From assembly GCA_934725575.1 (NCBI GenBank), contig CAKVCK010000020.1:1-64000 (forward strand): a DNA stretch of 64,000 nt. The letters are read 5' to 3'. The notes below the pieces were generated by a model, which was given only the letters and a program-made list of their open reading frames with translations, was not told where the DNA came from and searched no databases. The translations under genes were made by a program, and so were the position numbers. Of the stretch, positions 40,967-51,370 are shown one piece after another (positions within the stretch are counted from its first letter, which is position 1; each line of letters begins with the position of its first letter). The DNA comes from an uncultured Bacteroidales bacterium (GTDB lineage: Bacteria > Bacteroidota > Bacteroidia > Bacteroidales > UBA932).

Positions 40967-43900
40967 TTACTGCTTATTGATGTAGTCCTTGGGTCTGATG
41001 CCGAATTGAGAGGTGAAGCATCTGGTGAAATAGGACAAACTGCTGAATCCTACCATATAGCAGACCTCGTTGATCCTGTAGGAGCCGCTTTGCAACATCT
41101 GGGCGGCGGTCTTCAGACGGATCAGTTTGATGTAGTCGTTAGGTGTGGCTCCGAGCAAACCTTTGAGCTTCCTCTGGAGGCTTGAGCGGCTGACTGCCAT
41201 CTCCTTGGCCAGCTGGTCCACCGAGAAGTCCTCGTTGGTCAGGTTCTCCCGGATTATTGCGTTGAGGTTGGAGATCCACTCTGAATCATCGTTCTTGATG
41301 TTCTCTCCCTCGATCGTGGCGCCAGGATCGGAAGCGAAATGCAGGTAAAGCGCCTTTCTGTTCTCGATCAAGCCGTTCACGGTAGCCTTTATGTAACTGA
41401 TGGAGAATGGCTTCTCGATGAAGGCGTCGGCTCCGCAGCGCATAGCCTTTATCTTAGAGTCCGTGGAATCCAGTGCGGACAGCATTATTACAGGAATATG
41501 ACAGAGCATCGCGTCCTCCCTTATCTTCTGCAGGAGCTCGTAGCCATCCATCTCCGGCATCATTATGTCAGAGATGACCACATCGCAGCTGTTCTGCGCC
41601 AATGTCTCCAGAGCCTCGACTCCGTTACCTGCCGACAGAACAGAGAACGTTTGTCTTAGGTTTCGGACAAGATATTCCCTGATCTCAGTGGAGTCTTCCA
41701 CGACAAGTATGGTCGTAGAGTTGCCGCCCTCGGTCTCTTCCTGGCGGGAGGTCTCGTCATCGGCCAGAATCACCGGAATCTCCACGACCATCCCGCAGCC
41801 GGATTCGGAATCAGAGACATACACCCTTCCATCAAGCTTGTCCACAAGCAGTTTGACAAGGCTGAGGCCTATCCCGAATCCTTTCTTGCCGTCGGTGGCC
41901 TGGAAGAAAGGCTCGAATATTTTCTTTTTGAACTCCGGTTGGATTCCCGGTCCGTCATTCCAGACTTCCATCCTGAACATATCCTTCCCGTCATTCCTGA
42001 ATTCGTCAAGATTCACGCAAATGGATGAAGATGCGAATTTCAATGAGTTCTCAAGAAGGTTGCCGATGATCTTGCTTATCGCATCCGTGCTAAGCCTGCC
42101 GACCAGCGGGCGTTCCGGGGAGTTGACCGTGATCTGGACAGCACCTTTTTTGCGGAACCGGTCAACTATGTCAGTGACGACCGCCTTCAGGTCGAGGTTC
42201 TCGGAACTGAGCACTACGTCTCCGCTGTCAATCTTCCTGAAGTCCAGAAGCTGACAAACGAGTTCCAGAAGCCGGTCTATGTTCTTTTTCATTATCTCCA
42301 AATCGGTCTCGGTGTCCTCATCCCACTTTTTCCGGTCGAGTATGTCTTCCATCGGGGACTTGACAAGAGACAGAGGGGTCTTGATCTCGTGGGCGACTTG
42401 CGTGAAAAAGACCATCTTCTCATCGTTCATCTCTTTCTGGCGCTTCTCCAGCTGTCGTTTGTGCATCAGCGTCCCCACTCCGTAAATGATTGACAAAAAG
42501 CCTAACAGGTAAAGAATCTTAGCCCATACGGTCAGATATAACGGAGGGTCAATGCTTATCGTGAGCGAGGCGATGTCCTTGCTCCAGTAGCCGTTGTTGT
42601 TCCGTCCTCTGGCCTGGAATGTATATTTGCCCGGCGAGAGTCTTGCGAATGATACCTTGGAGGAGTTCGTGGTTATCCAGCTGTTGTTCAGTCCCTTCAT
42701 CTGCCAGGAGAAACTGTTGTGATCCGGAGATGAGAAGCTGAGGCAGTCAACGTTGATGTCAAAGCTGGCCGCGTTGTACGGCAGCCTTATCCGCTCGGTC
42801 GGATGGACTTTCCGCTTTGTCATCGTCTTGCTACCGGGGATGATGTCGTACACTTCGACCGACGAGATCACCGTGCCCGGCCTGACCGTGTTCTTCGGGA
42901 GGTCGAACGGGTTGAATCCGTTGAATCCGTTCACGCCTCCAAAATACATAGTCCCGTCACTTGTCCTGAGTGAGGACCTATAGTTGAACTGGCTGCTTTG
43001 CAGTCCGTCCTCAGCCGTGTAGGTGCTGACGTAGTGGGTCGTCGGGTTGTAGCGGACAATCCCGATGTTTGAGGAGAGCCAGATGTTGCCGCTGCCGTCC
43101 TCAAGCACGCCGTAGTACATACTGTCCGGCAATCCCTGCAAGGAACCGTAGTTCGTGAACTTTTCGGTCACGGGATCGTATCTGGTGATTCCGTCCCTTT
43201 CACCGCAGAACCAGATGGCTCCGCTTTCCCCTATGTGGACTCTCGTGTACCTAAGACCCGCCGGCAGGTCCGGAATGCCGTTGACCGGCCTGAATCCTTT
43301 CCACTTCCCGTCTTGCGCGGAGAGCCTGAATATTCCGTGATCCCTCGTCGGAGCCCAGATGTTTCCTTCGCTGTCCTCGGCCAAATCCCCGATGAACATC
43401 TCCTCCAGTTCCTTGACTCTGGAGAACCGTCCTGTCTTCTCGTCCAGAATGCTGAGGCCGGACATCGTGCCGACGAAGATACGTCCGTCCTTCGATTTCA
43501 GTATGGAATAGACATAGTCATTGCATATCGAGGTCGTGTCTGACGGGATATTGCTGAAATTTCTGATCTTTCCTGTCTTGATGTCCAGGCAGTCAAGACC
43601 TTTTGAGAACGTTCCGATCCAGAGCCTGTCTCCGTCCAGCATCAAAGCGTGGATGTTGTCGTGTGTCTTTATCCCTTTGTCAATCAGGGAGGAAGACCTG
43701 GTGTCGAAATAGTGGAGCCCTCCGTTCTCGGTTGCGATCCAGAGATTCCCGGACCTGTCCTCGCACAGCTCGCTCACGGCATAGCCAGGAAGGAACCAGG
43801 TGATCTTGCTTTGGATCGCCGACTGATAGCTGGCCCCGTAGAAATATGTCCCAATCCAGAGACCTTTCTCCCTGTCTTCGCAGAATGTATAGACGCTTTC

Positions 43901-44818
43901 TGTCCCGAGCGGTCCCTTCGCCCTGGCCCAAGTCTGGGTGGCCGGATAGTAGATGAACAACCCGCTGTCAGTTCCGAACAGGATCTCAGTCGATGATTTC
44001 TTGAATATCGAGTGAATTCTTGACAGGGACATCGCCTTTCCGTCCTTGTCTCGGACTATGCTCTCCGTGAAGGTGTTGTTCCTTGTGTCGAACACTCCGA
44101 TGAGCCCGTTTTGTGTTCCTGCCAGGATCTGGCGATGGGAGACCTGAAGCATCGCGGTGACGCTGTTGTCGCCGTTCAGGCATATTCCCTGCCTAAGTCT
44201 GCAAGGCTCATCGAACCCGTCGATCTCAGGGATGTAGCGGACCAACCCGTTTTCCATTCCGGCATAGATATTTCCGGTCTCGTCCACCAGAAGGCTTTTC
44301 ACGATCCTTATAGGCGACCGACCTGGATCTGAACAGAAACCGTAGTGCCTGATCTCTCCGGTCCTTTCGTTGAATCTGTACAGACCATTGTTGCAGCCTA
44401 TCCACAAACTGCTGTCCCTGTCGTAGCAAAGGCAGTTGCAGTTCTGAATATGAATACCTCCGGGTTCTACTGAATATGTGCTGTCCCGCACCGCGTCAAA
44501 GACGAACAGCCCCTCGGTGCTTGCCATCCAGATCTCGTTTCTGGAAATATGCTCGCAGATGTCATCTATGTTGAGACCGTGTCCTGACGCGGAAGATCGG
44601 AATGCCTCGAAGTCCTTGCTGTTGAATCTGTTCAGACCATCCTTGGTGGCAAGCCAGACGTAGCCGTTCCTGTCCTGCCGAATGCTCTTCACGCTGTTGT
44701 TCGACAGTCCGCTGCGTACATCATATTTCCTATACTCGTTGCCGGACTCGGCGCTGTAAGCTGAATGACAGATCAGTGCCAGAATCAATGGCAAGAGTAT
44801 GGAAATATGCTTCATCAT
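40967..44818 (-). CDS. Hybrid two-component system regulator (HTCS)
   Basis: One-protein sensor, kinase and transcription activator of 1283 residues that switches on utilization loci when a glycan fragment binds its periplasmic part. In order: signal peptide (1-22); a double propeller to about 690 (NGYVWLATKDGLNRF, SSLWIGCNNGLYRF); a Y_Y_Y sandwich; a membrane helix near 761-782; HisKA with the phospho-His in VAHEIKTPLS (about 808); HATPase (NLLENSLKFA, DGPGIQ, GFGIGLSLV); a receiver with the phospho-Asp in VVISDIMMPEMDGYEL (about 1082); and an AraC HTH from 1186 (DQLAKEMAVSRSSLQRKLKGL). All key residues are present. It sits between two susCD operons on the same strand and follows two lyase genes. 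Confidence 0.95.
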   Translation of the reverse strand: MMKHISILLPLILALICHSAYSAESGNEYRKYDVRSGLSNNSVKSIRQDRNGYVWLATKDGLNRFNSKDFEAFRSSASGHGLNIDDICEHISRNEIWMASTEGLFVFDAVRDSTYSVEPGGIHIQNCNCLCYDRDSSLWIGCNNGLYRFNERTGEIRHYGFCSDPGRSPIRIVKSLLVDETGNIYAGMENGLVRYIPEIDGFDEPCRLRQGICLNGDNSVTAMLQVSHRQILAGTQNGLIGVFDTRNNTFTESIVRDKDGKAMSLSRIHSIFKKSSTEILFGTDSGLFIYYPATQTWARAKGPLGTESVYTFCEDREKGLWIGTYFYGASYQSAIQSKITWFLPGYAVSELCEDRSGNLWIATENGGLHYFDTRSSSLIDKGIKTHDNIHALMLDGDRLWIGTFSKGLDCLDIKTGKIRNFSNIPSDTTSICNDYVYSILKSKDGRIFVGTMSGLSILDEKTGRFSRVKELEEMFIGDLAEDSEGNIWAPTRDHGIFRLSAQDGKWKGFRPVNGIPDLPAGLRYTRVHIGESGAIWFCGERDGITRYDPVTEKFTNYGSLQGLPDSMYYGVLEDGSGNIWLSSNIGIVRYNPTTHYVSTYTAEDGLQSSQFNYRSSLRTSDGTMYFGGVNGFNGFNPFDLPKNTVRPGTVISSVEVYDIIPGSKTMTKRKVHPTERIRLPYNAASFDINVDCLSFSSPDHNSFSWQMKGLNNSWITTNSSKVSFARLSPGKYTFQARGRNNNGYWSKDIASLTISIDPPLYLTVWAKILYLLGFLSIIYGVGTLMHKRQLEKRQKEMNDEKMVFFTQVAHEIKTPLSLVKSPMEDILDRKKWDEDTETDLEIMKKNIDRLLELVCQLLDFRKIDSGDVVLSSENLDLKAVVTDIVDRFRKKGAVQITVNSPERPLVGRLSTDAISKIIGNLLENSLKFASSSICVNLDEFRNDGKDMFRMEVWNDGPGIQPEFKKKIFEPFFQATDGKKGFGIGLSLVKLLVDKLDGRVYVSDSESGCGMVVEIPVILADDETSRQEETEGGNSTTILVVEDSTEIREYLVRNLRQTFSVLSAGNGVEALETLAQNSCDVVISDIMMPEMDGYELLQKIREDAMLCHIPVIMLSALDSTDSKIKAMRCGADAFIEKPFSISYIKATVNGLIENRKALYLHFASDPGATIEGENIKNDDSEWISNLNAIIRENLTNEDFSVDQLAKEMAVSRSSLQRKLKGLLGATPNDYIKLIRLKTAAQMLQSGSYRINEVCYMVGFSSLSYFTRCFTSQFGIRPKDYINKQ

Positions 44819-44822
44819 CTTA

Positions 44823-46898
44823 TTATAATGGATTGATTTCTGTGAAGTTCATCACTACCTTCCCCTTGAGAGGGGCATTTTCGGAATCTGTGAGGGTGAT
44901 GCGGTAGAGACGCTCTCCCCAGACCCTCGTGAAAGCTTTGTCATCGAGTTCCTTTGTCTCGACCTCGGACTTGAATCCGGCCGGGAAAGACAGCAGAGTG
45001 AAAACGGTGTCATCTCCCAATTTGTTCTCTATCAGGATCTCACCTTCCTTTATCTTGCGCTTCCCGCAGGTCTCGCCAGGGAGGTACACCTTGCCTTGGG
45101 CGAGAAAATGCCAAACATCGGCGCCGACCCTTTCCTTAAGGCAATAACTGTCCGTGATCTCAAGCGACGGCTTTCCGGATGGTCTGAGAATATATTCCCT
45201 CTTCCAGGAGACGCATTGCGCCGAGTCAGGATAGGCATTGTTCAGCTCCAGCGAGAAGCGACCTTTGCTGATGTCGCACCTTGCGTCGGCGGCTTTGTAT
45301 TCTCCTCCGAACTCCTGTTGTATCCCGTTGATCATCGGCAGGTTGTGCCATTCGCACCGCATCGCCCAGATCTTGTACCTTTCCTTATTATCGAAGGTGG
45401 CCTTGGTGTAGGTTCCGACCCCGGCGTCAACGAGCACGGGAATATTCCTGATCGAGAGTATGCAGGTTCCGATGTCGTTGTGGTTGTGGCTTTCATCGTT
45501 ATGTCCTCCCTTTGCTCCCAAGAACCATCCGCTGGAGTTTCTCAGGAAACACATCTCCGTCTCATCATACCACGTGGACATCGGAACATCCTTCCTCAAG
45601 TCACCGAGAATCCTGTCCATAACCGCCGGACGGTCTTTCTCCGGTGCCGCTGAGAGGATCCTGTTCAGGGAATCGGTCTGTCTTGCGATGTCCGGGATGA
45701 ACCTTGCCGAGTTCATCGACCTGTAACCCTCGTTGGCGACAGGATGCGGGCTTCTGAATATTCCTTTGCTCTTGTCGGCGTAGCGGCAAAGCGCATAGTC
45801 CATCATCTCCTTGCTGCGCACGGCCTTGCCGTATGCCCAGACCATTTCAGGAGTCGATGTCGCCAAGGCGCTTCCGTCGGCGAAATTGGCCGCGAACCCG
45901 TCACCGATGTAGGAACGTGAGATGTACTCACCCATTCTTCTGATTCTCTCATTCCTGAATATGTCGAACTTTCCGGAAGACGCGTCGTAGAGAATCTGAA
46001 GGAAATCGTAAAGCTTCCCTGCGGCCGCGTTCCAGTAAGCCGGGCCTTCCTCGCAGGCTCCGTCGGAGGTGTTGTAGTCAAGGAACATATCGATTGATTC
46101 GATTCCTTGGCGCACGGCCGCGTCCAGCCTGGCCTGATCCTTCTCCATCAGCAGGAAGCACAGGATCGCATCCGAGTTGCACCACGGATTCCAGTTGTTG
46201 ATCATCCCGCCGTAGTAGCCGAGCCATTGGTTGACCTTGCGCTCCTGGATGTCCAGATATGGATCGAGAATATTCCTTTTCACCGCATCCTCGATGGCGA
46301 TTGAGACCGAAGGGTCTATCTTGTCGAACTCACCGTGGAAGAAGTGGTGAATGATGGCGATGATCGCACCGTATCTTCCGGATCCAAGGTCGATGAAGCG
46401 TTCCCTCGCGTCCGGAAGCGCGCGCTTGGTCCTTTGCCTTGGCTGATGTGCCGACAGGACCCAAGATGTCTGCTCGGTAGAGAGCCAGGCACCATTCAGG
46501 ATCTGGTCTATGAACCGTCCCTTGCCTTCGGCCAGCTCCGCCAGCATCAAGGAGATCAGAGCGCCTCTGTTAGCACCCTGCGGATTCTCCATCGTGCCTC
46601 TGTTTCCGGTTCTCTCAAAGTCAAGATATGCGGTTGCCGGTATTACCTTCCATTGATAGTCAAGGTATCGTTCTCCACGTCTGACAAGGGCTGCCGAGTC
46701 CCTTCCAAGAAGGTTGGCCCATCCGGCCCTGTCATCGTAAGAAGGAAGCGGGAACCAGTCCTTGCCGGCCTTGAATGATTTCCGGACCTCCTTTGATGAC
46801 TGGTAAACGTCAAGGAGGGTATTATCCCCGGCGATGGCCGCGGCACTGAATGCCACAGCCATCGCAAGGGTTGTAAATATGTGTCTTGTGATTCTCAT
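44823..46898 (-). CDS. Heparinase II/III-family polysaccharide lyase, periplasmic
   Basis: Likely lyase that cleaves uronic-acid polysaccharide by beta-elimination, 691 residues with a cleavable signal peptide (MAVAFSAAAIAG), so periplasmic. The N-terminal two thirds form an alpha/alpha toroid (GYYGGMINNWNPWCNSDAIL, DGACEEGPAYWNAAAGKLYDF). The C-terminal beta sheet carries FLGAKGGHNDESHNHNDIGTCIL, the His-rich motif of the heparinase II/III fold. The precise PL family cannot be decided by eye. The start is ATG 46898, overlapping the preceding stop as TGATG; a TTG one codon earlier is unlikely. Co-transcribed with a second lyase, GH88 and susCD, it probably makes the unsaturated oligosaccharides that GH88 trims. 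Confidence 0.86.
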   Translation of the reverse strand: MRITRHIFTTLAMAVAFSAAAIAGDNTLLDVYQSSKEVRKSFKAGKDWFPLPSYDDRAGWANLLGRDSAALVRRGERYLDYQWKVIPATAYLDFERTGNRGTMENPQGANRGALISLMLAELAEGKGRFIDQILNGAWLSTEQTSWVLSAHQPRQRTKRALPDARERFIDLGSGRYGAIIAIIHHFFHGEFDKIDPSVSIAIEDAVKRNILDPYLDIQERKVNQWLGYYGGMINNWNPWCNSDAILCFLLMEKDQARLDAAVRQGIESIDMFLDYNTSDGACEEGPAYWNAAAGKLYDFLQILYDASSGKFDIFRNERIRRMGEYISRSYIGDGFAANFADGSALATSTPEMVWAYGKAVRSKEMMDYALCRYADKSKGIFRSPHPVANEGYRSMNSARFIPDIARQTDSLNRILSAAPEKDRPAVMDRILGDLRKDVPMSTWYDETEMCFLRNSSGWFLGAKGGHNDESHNHNDIGTCILSIRNIPVLVDAGVGTYTKATFDNKERYKIWAMRCEWHNLPMINGIQQEFGGEYKAADARCDISKGRFSLELNNAYPDSAQCVSWKREYILRPSGKPSLEITDSYCLKERVGADVWHFLAQGKVYLPGETCGKRKIKEGEILIENKLGDDTVFTLLSFPAGFKSEVETKELDDKAFTRVWGERLYRITLTDSENAPLKGKVVMNFTEINPL

Positions 46899-48829
46899 CA
46901 AGATTCTGGTGTGAGTGTTGTCGTGAATGTGGCGGTCTTGTTGACTGTCACGTTTGCCTCAAATCCGACCTCATAGTAGCCAGAGTTGTCGGCATCGTAG
47001 TCCTTGCCTTTGGTTGACCACGTCTTAAGGGTGACCTCGGGACCGCTTGAACTGACTTTCATATACATCGTCTTGCCTCCGTTCTTGAGGACGATCCTGT
47101 CCTTTTCGATGGTTGGCTGTCCTGTTGTCACCATAGTCCACCGTACCTTTGCCTGAAGGTTGTACTTGGCCGAGATCTCGTCAACAACCACAAGGTCCTT
47201 GTTGTTTTCGATCGTGACGGTCCTGTAGGCATTGTCGCATTGGTCGGAAAGGATGTCCGACAGATCAACCTTGCAGCCCTTCGATGTCTCCTCGTCAATG
47301 ACTTTCGTGATCTTGGCCTCGGCTGAAGCCTTGTGCTTGGCGTTGTTGATCGTCAGTGTGCTGTGGTTGAAGTTGTTGTAGCGGAAGACATCCCATCTCA
47401 GCGAGTTCTGGCCGAAGTCGCTGAAATTGCCTCCCATCCCTGCGATGACGTTCTCGATGGTGCTGTAGCTCTGGAGTCCCAGATCGGCTGACCACCGGAC
47501 CCCCATCGCATCATAGACGAAAGATCCCACATCCATATGTCCGTGGCTGTAGTTGGCCCTTCCGGCCTTGACTCCGAGGAACTTGTCAGAATCAGAGAAA
47601 GACCAGTCGCCGTGCACGAGAGCGACAGGATTGATTCCGTTTCCTGACCATACGTGGTCGGACGGAGCCTGGACCTTGCCGGCGTTCAGCTTGTCGGCAT
47701 AGACGATCGCCATCGGATAATACTTGTAGGCACCGGTGCTGTTGTACCTTCCGTCCTTGAGTTTGAGATTCTCGATGTAAACCAATGAAGGATCGTTGAA
47801 TTTCCAGGCCAGATACCACAACGGAGCAAACGCCACGCTTGAAGGAGCGCAGTCGCTATAGTTGAACGCCTTTTTGTTCATTCCCTCCATAAACATTATC
47901 CATTTGCCTGTCTTTTTGAATCCAGCGATCTCGGACAGACCGCTGTTTGACCCTGTGCAGGTCTCAAGCGCGGAAAGCATTATGCATTCAAAAGCCGTTC
48001 CATATCCCCAGTATCCATAGCCCTCCGGATAGTTTCCGTCAGGATTATAGATTGTCTCCATCACTTTGGCGTTGCTCTCGATGGCCTTGTCGATGATTTT
48101 CTGAGCGTCTGTCTTGCAGGCCTCATAGACAGCCACCGCGGCTGTGACAAGCCCGCCGTTGCAGACCTGGTTCCAGTTGGAGGCCGTCGTGTAGAAATTG
48201 AGGTTCCATTTGCCGTTCAGAGCGCAGTAGAACGCATAGTTCTGGATCGCGCTCTCGGCCTTCTTCCTCGTCTCTTTGCTCAGAACATTGTAGAGCCAGT
48301 CGTATCCGATTCCGACCCCGTGGGCCATCTCGGCTCCGTCAAGAAAGTGGGTCGGAGCGTTCCAGTCCTTGAAATCGCAGACTGTGTTGATGTCCTTCTC
48401 CGCTTTCGTGAGGTATTTCTCGTCACCGGTCATCCTGTAGGCGTATGAGCAGGCGATGATCCTGTTCGCTGCCTCCACGGAAACATCCAGAAGACGCTTG
48501 CCGACTTTCTGGTACGTAAGGTCCCTCTTGTTCAGGACCGTGTTGGCGTAGTCGATCATCAGCTTGTGGAGCATCGTGACGTTCTCATCACTCCCGGATT
48601 CTATCTTGGCCTTTATCGATGCCTCTGCGTCTTTAGTCAGTATCACCCTCGGGTGGTTGGACGCTGTCAGCTTTGAGTAGTCCGGCTTGCCGGTGGATGG
48701 CTTCTCCGTGCCTCCTCCGCCGGTGGTTGACCCGCTCCCCGGCTTGTAGGTGTCCGGTTCTTTGGAGCAGGCCAAGCAAACTAAGGCGGCGGATACCATC
48801 AGCGCCAGTGTCTTAAGGTATCTCTTCAT
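46898..48829 (-). CDS. Heparinase II/III-family lyase, lipoprotein
   Basis: A second lyase-like protein, 643 residues, with a lipoprotein signal (LVCLACSKE) and a Gly/Ser/Thr linker (GSGSTTGGGGTEKPSTGKP), so probably surface or outer-membrane attached. The toroid part has SNWNQVCNGGLVTAAVAVYE and NYPEGYGYWGYGTAF. The beta-sheet part has FLGVKAGRANYSHGHMDVGSFVYDAMGVRWSADLG and NNFNHSTLTIN, with His residues at the positions expected for this fold. Compared with its neighbour it shares fold but little sequence, so the two are not recent duplicates. A surface enzyme making large fragments, followed by the periplasmic one, would be a typical division of labour; that is inference. Confidence 0.85.
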   Translation of the reverse strand: MKRYLKTLALMVSAALVCLACSKEPDTYKPGSGSTTGGGGTEKPSTGKPDYSKLTASNHPRVILTKDAEASIKAKIESGSDENVTMLHKLMIDYANTVLNKRDLTYQKVGKRLLDVSVEAANRIIACSYAYRMTGDEKYLTKAEKDINTVCDFKDWNAPTHFLDGAEMAHGVGIGYDWLYNVLSKETRKKAESAIQNYAFYCALNGKWNLNFYTTASNWNQVCNGGLVTAAVAVYEACKTDAQKIIDKAIESNAKVMETIYNPDGNYPEGYGYWGYGTAFECIMLSALETCTGSNSGLSEIAGFKKTGKWIMFMEGMNKKAFNYSDCAPSSVAFAPLWYLAWKFNDPSLVYIENLKLKDGRYNSTGAYKYYPMAIVYADKLNAGKVQAPSDHVWSGNGINPVALVHGDWSFSDSDKFLGVKAGRANYSHGHMDVGSFVYDAMGVRWSADLGLQSYSTIENVIAGMGGNFSDFGQNSLRWDVFRYNNFNHSTLTINNAKHKASAEAKITKVIDEETSKGCKVDLSDILSDQCDNAYRTVTIENNKDLVVVDEISAKYNLQAKVRWTMVTTGQPTIEKDRIVLKNGGKTMYMKVSSSGPEVTLKTWSTKGKDYDADNSGYYEVGFEANVTVNKTATFTTTLTPES

Positions 48830-48840
48830 TCTTTTCTCGA

Positions 48841-50865
48841 TTATCTGTTCTCAGTGTCTTTCATACACCTTACACTCTGTCCTGAGGCGCGTGTTCCGGC
48901 GGAAGCCCATTGGCTGTTCTTGAACCTGAACCAGAGTTGGTAGGCTTTGTGATCGGTGCTGTTGTAGCTTCCGGAAGGGGAGTTGGACCAGCAGGAGACA
49001 ATGTCGTTCTTGTTGTTGTCCGGGTTTCCGGCCGTGTTGCCCCATTTCACTCCGGAGAACGGCCAGTAGGCTTCGTGCTCTCCGTCGTACTTGTAGATGA
49101 GCCATCTCATATTCTTTCCGGTCTTGAAGTCTTGTTCCCTTCCGTCAAGGACTTCCTTGATGATTGCAGGGGAGACTACCATCCAGCCGGCAGGGCAAGG
49201 GTCGAAGATCGTCTTTGTGCCGTTCTCTGTCGAGCCTTCGGAATCACCGTTGTTAGGGTTGCCCCAGAAGTCATCCTTACGGTCTGACCTGTTTCCGGTC
49301 TGTGAGCCAAGATACCAGTCTCCAAGGTGGTTATCAGCACCGTCCGTGTAGAAGAACACATCAGGATTCTTTGCGGAAACCTTAAGGTTGGTGACATTGG
49401 TTGTGGCCTTTTTGTACGTGATGCTTCCCCAGCTGAATCCGAATGGACGGCCCCATTGGCAATATATTCCTATACCGTGCCAGTTGTCGTAGTCTGGAGC
49501 ATAGCCGTTTCCGAGGTTTCTGTCCATCACGATTCCGTTCTTGTACTGGTGTTCCTGAATGCCCTGCGGCACGTACCAGACGTTGAATGACCAGATATAT
49601 TCCTTCTTGGCGTTGCAGATTCCGACCTTGCCGACATAACCGACATAGCCGTCCTTGTTCGCCCTGATGGTAAGAGTGTAGTCAGGGTTGATCTCCACGA
49701 ATTCGGCGTAGTCATCCGGTGACTTAGGGTTGTTCCTCTTGCCGTTGATGGCGATCGGGTAATTTGTCCCGTTCAGGTTGCTGGCATAGATGATCTTGGC
49801 GTACTTAGGTTCCTCGCAACCGTTAAAGAAACCGCGAGCCTTGACATCGATCGTGAACTCCTTGTTGTCCTCAGTGGCCATAAACGTGTTCTGCGGTCCG
49901 TAAGCCCAGCCTTCGGCCAGCATTCTGGTCTCCTCCGGTTCGTACCACGCGAACTTGTTGTCGGACTTGCTGACGTTCTTGATTGTGATCGTGTTGACAG
50001 TGTTGGCGAGGATCTTACCACCGTTGACCTTGATAGGGATGGTGACGTTCTTCTTGCCGTCGGTCATCGACACGGAGACATACACATCCTTTCCTGTGAG
50101 ATCAACAGGCAGGGTCACAAGCCAGAGTGTCTGCTCGGAACTGAGCGCTGAAGGCTCGTCAACCGTGACAGTGACATAGTCGCAAGGGTTCGTGACCTTA
50201 AGCTCTCCGGTCCTTACATTGACATCCATCTTGCCGACGATCCCGGCTCCTTCTGACCATAGAGATGCTCCGGCAAGCTTGTAGGACGCATATTCACTGG
50301 AAGAGATCACGAGTTTCACGTATGCCGTCGCATGCTTGAGCGAGAATGAGACAGGCGGCTGGTGCGATGACTCGTCTGAAACGACCGTAGCGGGGATATT
50401 CCTGACATCGTAGGCAAGGCTGTATCTTCCTATGCCTTCGCTTGAGTTGGCCGCGCTCTGCTTCTGCTCCATCGGAACCCAAGACTTCAGGACGTCTCCC
50501 TCGAATGTGGTGGCCTCGCTGAACGGATAGTAGATCACTGCTTCCGTCTCGGCCGGAATCTCTGTCTCGTTGTCCAGGATGAACACTCCGCTGTTCTTGC
50601 CGGAGTCCTCGTCAATCAGCCTTGCGGACGCGTTGGCGAAGAGTTCTGAGGATGTCGAGACCACTCCGATCTTGTCACCGAGCGACCAAAGCACCGGGTA
50701 GCTGTTCCCGTTCTTTTCGCCAATGCTGGTCCTTGTCTGCGGGAACGCCGTTCCCTGGAAGGTCACCTTAACGGCGGAGTTGTGGCTTTCCACCACATCT
50801 TCCTTCACGCTGCACGAACTCAAAGCGAGCAGCGCGATTCCGATACCATATAGAGTCTTTTTCAT
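48841..50865 (-). CDS. Fimbrillin-like/FISUMP-domain lipoprotein
   Basis: A 674-residue lipoprotein (lipobox LALSSCSV). The N-terminal 300 residues resemble a fimbrillin-type double sandwich (VKVTFQGTAFPQTRTSIGEKNGNSYPVLWSLGDKIGVVS, VSFSLKHATAYVKLVI). The C-terminal 250 residues match a FISUMP-like domain (IVMDRNLGNGYAP, PFGFSWGS, DPCPAGWMVVSP, WFRFKNSQWASAGTRASGQSVRCMKD). Such proteins are common surface components and in utilization loci serve as ligand-binding proteins. It lies 12 nt before the lyase gene and 20 nt after a small lipoprotein. No enzymatic residues are recognised. Confidence 0.8.
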   Translation of the reverse strand: MKKTLYGIGIALLALSSCSVKEDVVESHNSAVKVTFQGTAFPQTRTSIGEKNGNSYPVLWSLGDKIGVVSTSSELFANASARLIDEDSGKNSGVFILDNETEIPAETEAVIYYPFSEATTFEGDVLKSWVPMEQKQSAANSSEGIGRYSLAYDVRNIPATVVSDESSHQPPVSFSLKHATAYVKLVISSSEYASYKLAGASLWSEGAGIVGKMDVNVRTGELKVTNPCDYVTVTVDEPSALSSEQTLWLVTLPVDLTGKDVYVSVSMTDGKKNVTIPIKVNGGKILANTVNTITIKNVSKSDNKFAWYEPEETRMLAEGWAYGPQNTFMATEDNKEFTIDVKARGFFNGCEEPKYAKIIYASNLNGTNYPIAINGKRNNPKSPDDYAEFVEINPDYTLTIRANKDGYVGYVGKVGICNAKKEYIWSFNVWYVPQGIQEHQYKNGIVMDRNLGNGYAPDYDNWHGIGIYCQWGRPFGFSWGSITYKKATTNVTNLKVSAKNPDVFFYTDGADNHLGDWYLGSQTGNRSDRKDDFWGNPNNGDSEGSTENGTKTIFDPCPAGWMVVSPAIIKEVLDGREQDFKTGKNMRWLIYKYDGEHEAYWPFSGVKWGNTAGNPDNNKNDIVSCWSNSPSGSYNSTDHKAYQLWFRFKNSQWASAGTRASGQSVRCMKDTENR

Positions 50866-50884
50866 TATCTTGAATATTTAAGGG

Positions 50885-51349
50885 TTATTGGATCACGTTC
50901 TCATCAAGCTCTCCTGCGGAATTGTCCTTGCTGATTCCGTCTGGCTTTCCCACCGCCGTCCAAGTCTCGAACGCTGCGGCGCAGGCCCTGCCTTCCTTGT
51001 TATAGACAATGACAGCCGAGATGTAGTCTTTCTGGTAGGTGAGCTGTGAGAGTTCCTCGCTGTACGGCAATGCCTCGATGTCCTTGCCGTTCTCCTGAAC
51101 CCATTGTGTCAGCTTCACTTCCTTGGTGTAGTCGAAATCAAGTCTGTCAACCCTGATTCCGGTGACGATTTTCGCGCCATAGAAATCACCTTGTGTCAGA
51201 GAGGCCGAGACTGTCGCCTTGTTGTCGGCCAGACCGCTGACCTCGATCTTTACGTCAGGCTCTGTCTCCGCCGCCGGCTCGTCGGACTTACCGCAGGAGC
51301 AAACCAACGCCGCCGCGGCGAGAAACGCTAATAATATATTCTTTTTCAT
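50885..51349 (-). CDS. Small lipoprotein downstream of susD
   Basis: A 154-residue lipoprotein (lipobox LVCSCGKS). The mature part looks like one fibronectin III/immunoglobulin-like sandwich: VKIEVSGLADNKATVSASLTQGDFYGAKIVTGI, then YQKDYISAVIVYNKEGRACAAAFETWTAVG. It sits between susD (21 nt) and the FISUMP lipoprotein (20 nt), a position where small surface glycan-binding proteins are often found. No specific family is recognised. Confidence 0.75.
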   Translation of the reverse strand: MKKNILLAFLAAAALVCSCGKSDEPAAETEPDVKIEVSGLADNKATVSASLTQGDFYGAKIVTGIRVDRLDFDYTKEVKLTQWVQENGKDIEALPYSEELSQLTYQKDYISAVIVYNKEGRACAAAFETWTAVGKPDGISKDNSAGELDENVIQ

Positions 51350-51370
51350 AATATTACCTTAAAAAATCTG